7,863 nt of DNA from Nitrososphaerota archaeon (GTDB lineage: Archaea; Thermoproteota; Nitrososphaeria; Nitrososphaerales; Nitrosopumilaceae): the NCBI GenBank assembly GCA_022564385.1, contig JADFLN010000068.1, forward strand, positions 1-7,863, given 5' to 3'. The translations under genes and the position numbers were made by a program. How positions within the stretch are numbered: the stretch's first letter is position 1; each line of letters starts with the position of its first letter. The notes under the pieces were generated by a model. The model made no database searches and was not told the DNA's origin. It saw only the letters and a program-made list of their open reading frames with translations. Of this stretch, positions 1 to 5,568 are shown piece by piece.

Positions 1-44
1 AAACCTCCTGATAGTAATGCAACTACTTTCTTCTTTTCTGTCAT
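1..44 (-). CDS. PP-loop ATP pyrophosphatase, N-terminal fragment (runs off left edge)
   Basis: Only the first 14 codons and part of the 15th are in the window. Reading leftward from the ATG at 44, the peptide is MTEKKKVVALLSGG followed by Phe or Leu. A short basic start, a hydrophobic beta strand and SGG is the opening of the PP-loop signature SGGxDS, which binds the pyrophosphate of ATP in N-type ATP pyrophosphatases (QueC-like, tRNA thiolation and adenylation enzymes). The D-S pair lies outside the window, so the family is inferred from position and context of the motif, and the substrate cannot be named. A TATA-like element about 26 bp upstream supports this start. The gene is divergent from the M24 peptidase. 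Confidence 0.6.
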   Translation of the reverse strand, partial: MTEKKKVVALLSGG

Positions 45-66
45 AAAGAGCAGATCCAAATTTCCA

Positions 67-74
67 TATACAAA
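67..74 (-). promoter_or_regulatory. TATA-like box for the PP-loop gene
   Basis: On the minus strand this reads TTTGTATA, centred about 26 bp upstream of the ATG at 44. That is the archaeal TATA-box distance expected if transcription starts at or next to the start codon. No Shine-Dalgarno motif precedes the ATG, which fits a leaderless mRNA. The call is inferred from position and base composition only, in AT-rich DNA where such matches arise easily. Confidence 0.35.
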
Positions 75-86
75 CTTTACATCATA

Positions 87-95
87 CATAAATTA
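87..95 (+). promoter_or_regulatory. TATA-like box for the M24 peptidase
   Basis: CATAAATTA is centred about 25 bp upstream of the GTG at 116, the spacing of an archaeal TATA box for a leaderless transcript. No Shine-Dalgarno motif lies between it and the gene. It favours the GTG at 116 over the in-frame TTG at 110. The evidence is positional only. Confidence 0.35.
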
Positions 96-115
96 AGAAA
101 CAGAGATTTTTGTGT

Positions 116-1180
116 GTGAAGCAACGTAGAAAAAATCTTCTTAAATATGCCAAAGAGATCGATTGCGATACCCTAGTCACATTTGAGCCTGAAAATTTGT
201 TTTACATGACTGGATTTTGGGGTGAAGCAATAGGATTGCTTGAAAAGAATGGAAAAACAATCATCATTGCTCCAGAACTTGAAGTGGGAAGAGCAAAAGA
301 AGAATCTGTAGACTGTGATGTAATTACAGCGGAACGTGGAACTGGCTTAATTTCTTCTCTGATAGAAAAAATTAAGAAAAGTCAAGTTTGTACTGATTGT
401 CAAAATTATTCTATTATGGTGTCTCTGAAAAAATTTATTCCAAAAATAAAATCATCCACAAAACCATTTTATAATTCTCGTATGATTAAAGATGAAAAAG
501 AAATCCAAATACTGAGAAAAGCTTCTAAAATTATTGATGAAATGTTTGATATTTGCTTAAAAAAAATGAAAGTAGGTCAAAAAGAATCAGAATTACAAAC
601 AATTTTGATGATATATGCAATGGAGCAACAAATGTTTGACACTGGATACAAATCTACACTTAATCCTCTTATTATTGCTGGAGGTTCTAATGGTGCTTTA
701 CCTCATGCTCAAGTCTCTCAAAGAAAATTCAAGAATGGTGATCTTGTAGTAACTGATCTTACACTAAGATACAATGGATATGTTTCTGATGCAACTAGAA
801 CATTTGCACTAGGAAAAATTTCAACTCAAGCAAATGAAGCATATGAAATTATTAAAGAATCTCAAAAACTTGGTTTGAAAGCTGTTAAACCAAATGTAGC
901 TTGCAAAGATGTAGATTACGCTTGTAGAAAATATATTGAAGAAAAAAACTATGGTCAATACTTTATCCATTCTACTGGTCATGGAATAGGATTAGAAGTA
1001 CATGAGCTTCCAACAATTTCACAAAAAAGTGAAACAAAATTAAAAGAAAATATGGCAATTACTATAGAACCTGGAATCTATATTGAAAATAAATTTGGAA
1101 TTAGAATAGAGGACTCTCTAATTGTGAGATCTCAACCAATTATAATGCATAAATTTACTAAAGATTTAGTCACAATTTGA
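116..1180 (+). CDS. M24 family Xaa-Pro dipeptidase/aminopeptidase
   Basis: Metallopeptidase of the M24B (prolidase / aminopeptidase P) family, expected to release the N-terminal residue from peptides with proline in second position. It is probably cytoplasmic, as no signal peptide is seen. Numbering from the TTG at 110 (two residues longer), residues 1-120 form a creatinase-like N-terminal domain and about 130-356 the pita-bread catalytic domain. All five metal ligands are visible: D216 (VTDLT), D227 (SDATRT), H291 (HSTGHGIG), E320 (TIEPGIYI) and E334 (IRIEDS). The two conserved histidines H199 (LPHAQ) and H298 (EVHE) are also present. A length near 355 residues is normal for archaeal members. 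The GTG at 116 is preferred because a TATA-like box lies about 25 bp upstream. The gene ends 2 nt from the convergent operon. The true peptide substrate is unknown, but the family assignment is secure. Confidence 0.92.
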   Translation: MKQRRKNLLKYAKEIDCDTLVTFEPENLFYMTGFWGEAIGLLEKNGKTIIIAPELEVGRAKEESVDCDVITAERGTGLISSLIEKIKKSQVCTDCQNYSIMVSLKKFIPKIKSSTKPFYNSRMIKDEKEIQILRKASKIIDEMFDICLKKMKVGQKESELQTILMIYAMEQQMFDTGYKSTLNPLIIAGGSNGALPHAQVSQRKFKNGDLVVTDLTLRYNGYVSDATRTFALGKISTQANEAYEIIKESQKLGLKAVKPNVACKDVDYACRKYIEEKNYGQYFIHSTGHGIGLEVHELPTISQKSETKLKENMAITIEPGIYIENKFGIRIEDSLIVRSQPIIMHKFTKDLVTI

Positions 1181-1182
1181 GT

Positions 1183-1665
1183 CTAATCATAAAAATCTAC
1201 TAAATCAATGATGTATTTTGATTCTTGATTATTTGATATAATTTTTCCAGAACTCATATCTACATTCCAATCATAATTCATCTCTCCTTTATGTGACTTA
1301 AAATTCAAAACAACCTGATACTCTTCTGAACCTGTACTTGATACAGTTAATTCCACTTTAGTTTTTTTGTTATCATAAATTTTTTTGTCTGAATATTTTT
1401 CATCAATTTTCATTTCTATTGCATCCATCACAGTTAATCCAGATTCATTTGGTCCATCATATCCCATTAAGATATCAACAACTTGTTGTTCTTCAGATGA
1501 AAGTTCTGGAAAACTACTCTCTAAATCCCCTTTCATTAAATCAGGAATTACAAATAGTATGAACAATCCAATTATACCAAGGTAAATTGGTGCTCTTTTT
1601 TTAAGAAATGCTTTAAAATCAGATTTTTTTGGTTTTTTTTCTTTCTCTTTTCTATCCTTAGTCAT
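1183..1665 (-). CDS. Single-pass membrane protein, unknown function
   Basis: I do not recognise a named family. The 160-residue protein has a strongly basic N-terminus (residues 1-24, rich in Lys), one hydrophobic helix at about 25-41 (APIYLGIIGLFILFVIP) and an acidic soluble part of about 118 residues. By the positive-inside rule the N-terminus is cytoplasmic and the C-terminal part faces outward, so it is a membrane-anchored external domain rather than a cleaved secreted protein. From residue 102 on, the sequence alternates like a beta sheet, and YDWNVDMSSGKII (131-143) resembles the strand-turn-strand of PepSY-like domains; this is a weak, by-eye resemblance. It is the last gene of the minus-strand operon, 18 nt after the methyltransferase stop, and has its own Shine-Dalgarno site. 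Confidence 0.8.
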   Translation of the reverse strand: MTKDRKEKEKKPKKSDFKAFLKKRAPIYLGIIGLFILFVIPDLMKGDLESSFPELSSEEQQVVDILMGYDGPNESGLTVMDAIEMKIDEKYSDKKIYDNKKTKVELTVSSTGSEEYQVVLNFKSHKGEMNYDWNVDMSSGKIISNNQESKYIIDLVDFYD

Positions 1666-1673
1666 TTCTATTT

Positions 1674-1677
1674 CTCC
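1674..1677 (-). promoter_or_regulatory. Shine-Dalgarno site of the membrane protein gene
   Basis: GGAG on the minus strand lies 8 nt before the ATG at 1665, inside the 18-nt gap after the methyltransferase stop codon. It supports this start and independent ribosome entry within a polycistronic mRNA. Confidence 0.6.
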
Positions 1678-1683
1678 AATTTT

Positions 1684-2526
1684 CTAGTATCTTGCTGTTA
1701 AAATTAAAACTTGCCATGGAAATAGAATTTTACCATTTTTCTTTGTATATTGAGTAGATTTTTCTTTTACTAACTGTTTCAATTCTTTTCTTTTTGAATA
1801 TTCTAAGGCATCTAGTTTTTCTTTTAGAGGTTTTGGAATATATTTAATATAATTTCTCCAATAATCTTCAAATTTTCCAGGACTATAATGAAAAACAAAT
1901 TCTTTTACAGATATTTTTGAGAATCCTGCTTTACTGATCTCTTTTCTTAATGCAGATTTTGTACCAAATCTATCAAGATTTGGTGCACCAAAAGGAAGAT
2001 AATCTGGAATGTATTGAATTACTGAATCTAAAATACTGCTAAAAAAAGGAACCTTCTCTTTTCTACCATGCACAGAAATTCCTATCTTGCCTGATTTTTT
2101 GAGGCTATTTCTCATATTTTTTAATGCTTTTTGGGCATTTGGAAAGAAGAAAAGTGCATATTGGCAAGTAACAATATCAAATTTTTTTAAAAAATTAAAC
2201 TTTTCTGCATCGACATTTACAAAATCTAAATTTGGTTTTCTTTCGTTCCACTTTTTTGCTATTTTAATTGCAGTAATTGAAGTATCAGCACCTATAACAT
2301 ATCCTGAATTACCAACCTTGTTTCGAATTTTTTTTGTTACTACACCTGTACCACATGCAAGATCTAATACTGTGTTGCCCTTGTTAATATCGACTAATTC
2401 TATTAATTTTGCAGTACTTTGAAATGGTCCTATACTTACACTAGCCCATCTTTTATGATAACGAGGAGCAACCTCATTCCAAATTTTCATGTTTCTTTGT
2501 TTGTATTCTAAATTATTCAATTTCAT
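1684..2526 (-). CDS. Class I SAM-dependent methyltransferase, UbiE-like
   Basis: The protein has a Rossmann-fold methyltransferase core. With this start it has 280 residues. Motif I, VLDLACGTG, is at about 53-61. The acidic residue ending strand 2 is in VIGADTS (77-83), followed by FVNVDAEKF (102-110) and the strand-4 motif FDIVTCQYALFFFP (116-129). A WNEVAPRYHKRW segment near the N-terminus resembles the start of UbiE/COQ5 and related small-molecule methyltransferases. The C-terminal 115 residues, basic and aromatic-rich, probably form the substrate cap. Substrate unknown; menaquinone ring methylation is possible but not supported by context. The ATG at 2526 is chosen because GTGAT, complementary to the 16S rRNA tail, lies 7 nt upstream. 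An in-frame TTG at 2571 would add 15 residues and overlap the 55-residue gene by 17 nt; an ATG at 2490 would shorten the protein by 12. It is sixth in the CoA operon. Confidence 0.87.
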   Translation of the reverse strand: MKLNNLEYKQRNMKIWNEVAPRYHKRWASVSIGPFQSTAKLIELVDINKGNTVLDLACGTGVVTKKIRNKVGNSGYVIGADTSITAIKIAKKWNERKPNLDFVNVDAEKFNFLKKFDIVTCQYALFFFPNAQKALKNMRNSLKKSGKIGISVHGRKEKVPFFSSILDSVIQYIPDYLPFGAPNLDRFGTKSALRKEISKAGFSKISVKEFVFHYSPGKFEDYWRNYIKYIPKPLKEKLDALEYSKRKELKQLVKEKSTQYTKKNGKILFPWQVLILTARY

Positions 2527-2533
2527 TTGTAGA

Positions 2534-2538
2534 ATCAC
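2534..2538 (-). promoter_or_regulatory. Shine-Dalgarno-like site of the methyltransferase gene
   Basis: GTGAT on the minus strand, within the looser match GGTTAGTGAT, lies 7 nt before the ATG at 2526. It matches the 3' part of the AGGAGGTGATC complement of the 16S rRNA tail. It is weaker than the GGAG sites in this operon but helps choose the ATG over the upstream TTG. Confidence 0.4.
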
Positions 2539-2554
2539 TAACCTATGATATATT

Positions 2555-2722
2555 TTATGTAATATCTTCAAGATCAGATTTTAGCATTCTACCAGTTTCA
2601 TGATAGTATCTATGTCCAATTTGATCCAATTTTACTTGCAATTTTTTATACTTTGATTTTTTTGATTTTAGTTCAGTTTTTTTATACTCTGCAATTAGTT
2701 TTCGAAGTTCTGATTTTTTCAT
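2555..2722 (-). CDS. Small basic protein (55 aa) coupled to coaBC, unknown function
   Basis: An ATG at 2722 opens a 55-codon frame ending in TAA at 2555-2557. The ATG overlaps the coaBC stop as ATGA (2722-2719), a classic translational-coupling junction, and the gene fills what would otherwise be a gap of almost 200 nt in a tightly packed operon. The protein starts MKKSELRKLIAEYKK, is lysine-rich through residue 31 and looks mostly helical, perhaps as a short helical hairpin. It then carries a distinctive IGHRYYHETGRML stretch (35-47) and ends in SDLEDIT. There is no membrane segment, signal peptide or cysteine. I do not recognise the family. Being small and basic it could bind RNA or a partner protein, but that is only a guess. 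Its place after coaBC hints at a link to CoA synthesis or simply co-expression. Gene reality rests on the overlap, codon use like its neighbours and the spacing to the next gene (28 nt). Confidence 0.72.
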   Translation of the reverse strand: MKKSELRKLIAEYKKTELKSKKSKYKKLQVKLDQIGHRYYHETGRMLKSDLEDIT

Positions 2723-3981
2723 TTTATTCTTTGTTCAATTTGTTTTTTGATAAACTTTGCAATTTTGTGTTTATTCATCCATTTTGACACAACAACTTTC
2801 TCAGTATCTACAATAATTACCTGATTATTTTGAGGATTTTTCTTATATCTTGATGAACCAATGTCGTTTGCTACTATCATATCTGAAGATGATTCTTTTA
2901 ATTTTTTTTGTGCTGATTTGATTAATTGATTTTTTGTTATATTTGTCTCTGCCTTAAAACCTATTAACAATACATTTTTTTGAAATTTTTTGATTTGATC
3001 TATAATTTTTGGTGCTTTTTTAAGACTAATTTTCATTTTATTTTTTGAACTTTTGATCTTTTTCTTGCTTGGATATGTTGGAATATAATCAGCAACTGCT
3101 GCAGTCATAATTACAATATCAAATTTTTTCTTTAGTTCTGTTTTAACAGCATTAAACATCTCTTTGCTAGATAATACATTGATAATCTTTGCACCATTTG
3201 GTGGTTTTTCTTCTCCTGGACCATAAACAAAAGTAACTTTAGCTCCTGCAGAAATTAATTCAGATGCTAAACTTACTCCTGTTTTTCCTGTACTTTGATT
3301 TGTAATTACTCGTACAGGATCTATATGTTCAATTGTTGGTCCTGCTGTCATTAACACTTTTTTATTCTTTAATATTGATGAGAATCCAAATTTCTTTAAA
3401 ACATATTCTAAAACATCTTCTGGTTCTGGAGCTTTAGCTTTCCCTTCAATCATTTGAGGAGAAATAAATTCAATTTTATTTTTTAGAAATCGTATATTTT
3501 TTTTTACAGCTAAATTATCATACATTGAATCATGCATAGCTAAACACATTAAGATTGGAATTTTTGATCCAAACCCTACAGTAAGTATAGTAGAAATTGG
3601 TGTGTCATCAATACCATTTGCTAATTTTCCCAATGTATTTGCAGTAGCAGGATATACTATTACTAGATCTGATTGATTATAATCTGCTAATCTGATATGT
3701 TCTAATTCACCTGTAAGTTTTGTAATCACCTCATTTCCAGTAGCCCATTTGAAATAATCAGGTTGTATCAATTTTGTAGCAGCATTACTTGTTACACATG
3801 TCACATCTGCTCCATGTCTCATTAGTAATCTTGCAAGTTCAATTGCTTTGTATGCTGCAACACTTCCTGCAACACAAAGTACAATTCTTTTTCCAGATAA
3901 TTCTACACCATGTGAACTAACAATATCTAAAGATGGATGATCTCTTTTCTGTATCTTCTTTTTAGCTACCAATTTGTTCAC
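2719..3981 (-). CDS. coaBC: CoaBC: phosphopantothenoylcysteine decarboxylase / phosphopantothenate-cysteine ligase
   Basis: Bifunctional cytoplasmic flavoprotein. The CoaB half joins cysteine to 4'-phosphopantothenate using CTP, and the CoaC half decarboxylates the product to 4'-phosphopantetheine. Residues 31-195 are the FMN-binding CoaC domain: GSVAAYKAIELARLL (39-53), catalytic His95 in ELEHIRLA, PATANTLGKLANGIDDT (111-127) and AMHDSMYDN (148-156). Residues 207-415 are CoaB: AGPTIEHIDPVRVITNQSTGK (213-233, with the Asn of ITN), MTAAVADY (292-299), KISLKKAPKII (317-327), IGFKAET (340-346) and MIVANDIG (368-375). The 420-residue length fits archaeal CoaBC. The cysteine of the bacterial CoaC substrate clamp is not visible in SPQMIEGKAKAPEPEDV. 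The gene is fourth in the operon. The GTG at 3981 overlaps panB by 20 nt and has no good ribosome site; an in-frame TTG at 3972 is an alternative. The roughly 30-residue N-terminal extension lacks a known motif. Confidence 0.96.
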   Translation of the reverse strand: MNKLVAKKKIQKRDHPSLDIVSSHGVELSGKRIVLCVAGSVAAYKAIELARLLMRHGADVTCVTSNAATKLIQPDYFKWATGNEVITKLTGELEHIRLADYNQSDLVIVYPATANTLGKLANGIDDTPISTILTVGFGSKIPILMCLAMHDSMYDNLAVKKNIRFLKNKIEFISPQMIEGKAKAPEPEDVLEYVLKKFGFSSILKNKKVLMTAGPTIEHIDPVRVITNQSTGKTGVSLASELISAGAKVTFVYGPGEEKPPNGAKIINVLSSKEMFNAVKTELKKKFDIVIMTAAVADYIPTYPSKKKIKSSKNKMKISLKKAPKIIDQIKKFQKNVLLIGFKAETNITKNQLIKSAQKKLKESSSDMIVANDIGSSRYKKNPQNNQVIIVDTEKVVVSKWMNKHKIAKFIKKQIEQRIK

Positions 3982-4801
3982 GTAATTTTTTTAACTCTTC
4001 ATCATTCATTGAAAACCAGTGTTCTGTTGCAGGAAACACACTTGATTCTACATCTTTTTGAAAAATTTCAAGTGATTTTACAATATCTTCAGATAAATTC
4101 ATGTATCTTTTTGCAAATTTTGGTTTTATCTTATCGTACATTCCTAACAAATCTTGAACAACTAGTACTTGTCCATCACAATCTACTCCTGAACCAATTC
4201 CAATTGTGGGAATACCAACAGTTTCAGAGATAATTCCTGCAACCTCATGACTGACCATTTCTAATACAATACTAAACACACCTGCTTCTTGAAGTTCTTT
4301 TGCATCCTCAATTAACTTCATTGCTGTGTCTTTTGTTTTTCCTTGTACTTTGTATCCCTCTGAAAGTATTGTAGTTTGAGGTTGTAATCCAATATGACCC
4401 ATTACTGGAATTCCTATATCCACAATTGCACTAATTGTCTTAACCATTACCGAACCCCCTTCAAGTTTTACAGCATCAGCTCCTGCTTTGATTAGTTTAC
4501 CAGAATTATTGATAGCATCTTCTATACTTGCTTGATATGACATAAATGGTAAATCTGACACCAGTAATGAATTCTTTCTTGCTCTACTAACTGCTTCTGT
4601 AAACATACACATTTGATTCATTGTTACAGGAATTGTATTTTCATAACCAAGCATTACCATACCTGCACTATCTCCAACTAACAATACATCAATTCCTGAT
4701 TTATCACACAGAGAAGCTAGAGTATAATCATAACTTGTAATTACTGAAATTTTTTTCTTTTCTTTTTTCATATTTAGAATATCTTGTACTGTTTTATGCA
4801 A
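3962..4801 (-). CDS. panB: PanB: 3-methyl-2-oxobutanoate hydroxymethyltransferase (ketopantoate synthase)
   Basis: Transfers a hydroxymethyl group from 5,10-methylene-tetrahydropterin/folate to 2-oxoisovalerate, giving ketopantoate, the first committed step toward CoA. It is a cytoplasmic TIM barrel related to the PEP mutase superfamily. Metal-binding residues are visible as D44 (LLVGDSAGMV), D83 (VSDLPFMSYQ) and E114 (VKLEGG), with catalytic E181 (IVLEMV). The signature GIGSGVDCDGQVLVVQDLLG (201-220) is intact, and 279 residues is slightly longer than the bacterial enzyme. The start is TTG at 4801: an AAGGAGAG Shine-Dalgarno site lies at the right distance, and the HKTVQDILNMKKEKKKISV segment that the family has at its N-terminus precedes the first ATG (4771). 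The gene overlaps the phosphopantothenate synthetase gene by 8 nt and coaBC by 20 nt. Its product must be reduced by a ketopantoate reductase that is not encoded in this window. Confidence 0.97.
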   Translation of the reverse strand: MHKTVQDILNMKKEKKKISVITSYDYTLASLCDKSGIDVLLVGDSAGMVMLGYENTIPVTMNQMCMFTEAVSRARKNSLLVSDLPFMSYQASIEDAINNSGKLIKAGADAVKLEGGSVMVKTISAIVDIGIPVMGHIGLQPQTTILSEGYKVQGKTKDTAMKLIEDAKELQEAGVFSIVLEMVSHEVAGIISETVGIPTIGIGSGVDCDGQVLVVQDLLGMYDKIKPKFAKRYMNLSEDIVKSLEIFQKDVESSVFPATEHWFSMNDEELKKLREQIGS

Positions 4802-5558
4802 CTCTGGCTCTCCTTGTAAGATAATTTTTTATTTGAATGATATTTTCTGCGAGATTTTTCTTATTATCAAAATCATTAACAATTTTTTGAAGAATTCTTC
4901 GATTCTTTTTAGATAATTTTTTGGATTCGTCAATTAACAAATCAATTGCTCGTGTAACATTATCAACAATTGTAATGCTAGCAGTTTGTGAAGTTCGAGA
5001 AAGGGGATTTAGATCAAATGTAATAACAGTTTTTCCTGCCTTTCTAAGTGCTATTGTTCTATCTCCATCTTCTAGAGGTACAACTACAACATCAGCTGCA
5101 AAAATTCCGTTTTTATCCACAATCCTTCTAGCTGAATCAATACCTGATAATTTTGTAGATGAAGCAAGTCTCGTACCTAAAATCTCTCCTGCTCCATTCT
5201 TTTTGAGCGTCTTAATTATTGCCTGTTGCCTCTTTTTGTTAGTATAAAACAGATTTACCTCAAGTTTTGCCTTAGTCTGTTTTGATAGTTTTACGATTTG
5301 TTTGGGACATAATGCTGTGATATTTCCATTAACTGAGATTACAGGTATTTTAGCCAGAAGAAGTTGTGCTGCTGCAGCCTGAATGGCCTGCTTTGCAGCC
5401 TTGCCTGTTTTTTCTCCTAATAGATAATCAAAAGCCTCTCCTCTTCCTTGAGCCAAGAGTCCCTCTTTTGCAACCAATCCATTATCAAACCCATTTACAA
5501 GTTTTTCACGAATTAAAAGTGATTTAGCTCTTGGGTGTGATTTAGGAATTAAAGGCAT
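4794..5558 (-). CDS. 4-phosphopantoate--beta-alanine ligase (phosphopantothenate synthetase, PPS)
   Basis: Archaea-specific enzyme of the COG1701 type. It condenses 4-phosphopantoate with beta-alanine using ATP, releasing AMP and PPi and giving 4'-phosphopantothenate. With pantoate kinase it replaces the bacterial PanC/CoaA route. The 254 residues show the family landmarks in order: IPKSHPRAKSLLIREKLVNG (4-23), the glycine-rich GRGEAFDYLLGE (38-49), an Ala-rich helix, PVISVNGN (72-79), LGTR near 127-130, and PLEDGDRTIALRKAGKTVI (161-179) followed by TFDLNPLSRTSQTA, which form the nucleotide and product site in the family. The C-terminal 45 residues are basic and helical. The ATG at 5558 follows the pantoate kinase stop by 10 nt. 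No Shine-Dalgarno motif is visible, so it may depend on reinitiation by ribosomes finishing the upstream gene. No key segment is missing. Confidence 0.95.
   Translation of the reverse strand: MPLIPKSHPRAKSLLIREKLVNGFDNGLVAKEGLLAQGRGEAFDYLLGEKTGKAAKQAIQAAAAQLLLAKIPVISVNGNITALCPKQIVKLSKQTKAKLEVNLFYTNKKRQQAIIKTLKKNGAGEILGTRLASSTKLSGIDSARRIVDKNGIFAADVVVVPLEDGDRTIALRKAGKTVITFDLNPLSRTSQTASITIVDNVTRAIDLLIDESKKLSKKNRRILQKIVNDFDNKKNLAENIIQIKNYLTRRARVA
4808..4815 (-). promoter_or_regulatory. Shine-Dalgarno site of panB, fixes a TTG start
   Basis: AAGGAGAG on the minus strand, inside the end of the phosphopantothenate synthetase gene, has its GGAG 8 nt before the TTG at 4801. This is the best ribosome binding site in the window. 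It decides the panB start in favour of TTG rather than the ATG ten codons later. Confidence 0.7.
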
Positions 5559-5568
5559 ATAATTTCAA

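Noticed and set aside
1181..1260. Terminator between the M24 peptidase and the convergent operon
   Set aside because: Only 2 nt separate the stop codons. The T-rich runs downstream on either strand are short and lie in coding sequence, so no specific site can be supported.
2087..2422. 111-codon open frame on the plus strand
   Set aside because: It lies wholly opposite the methyltransferase, whose motif I and other conserved segments are clear. Its Phe- and Ser-rich product is the usual shadow of a Lys- and Glu-rich gene.
3937..4233. 98-codon open frame on the plus strand, rich in Leu, Phe and His
   Set aside because: It is antisense to the ends of panB and coaBC, both with intact family motifs. 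It has no promoter or ribosome site, and its composition is that of a reverse-strand shadow.
4921..5247. 108-codon open frame on the plus strand with hydrophobic stretches
   Set aside because: It is antisense to the phosphopantothenate synthetase gene. The hydrophobic look comes from the complement of charged codons.
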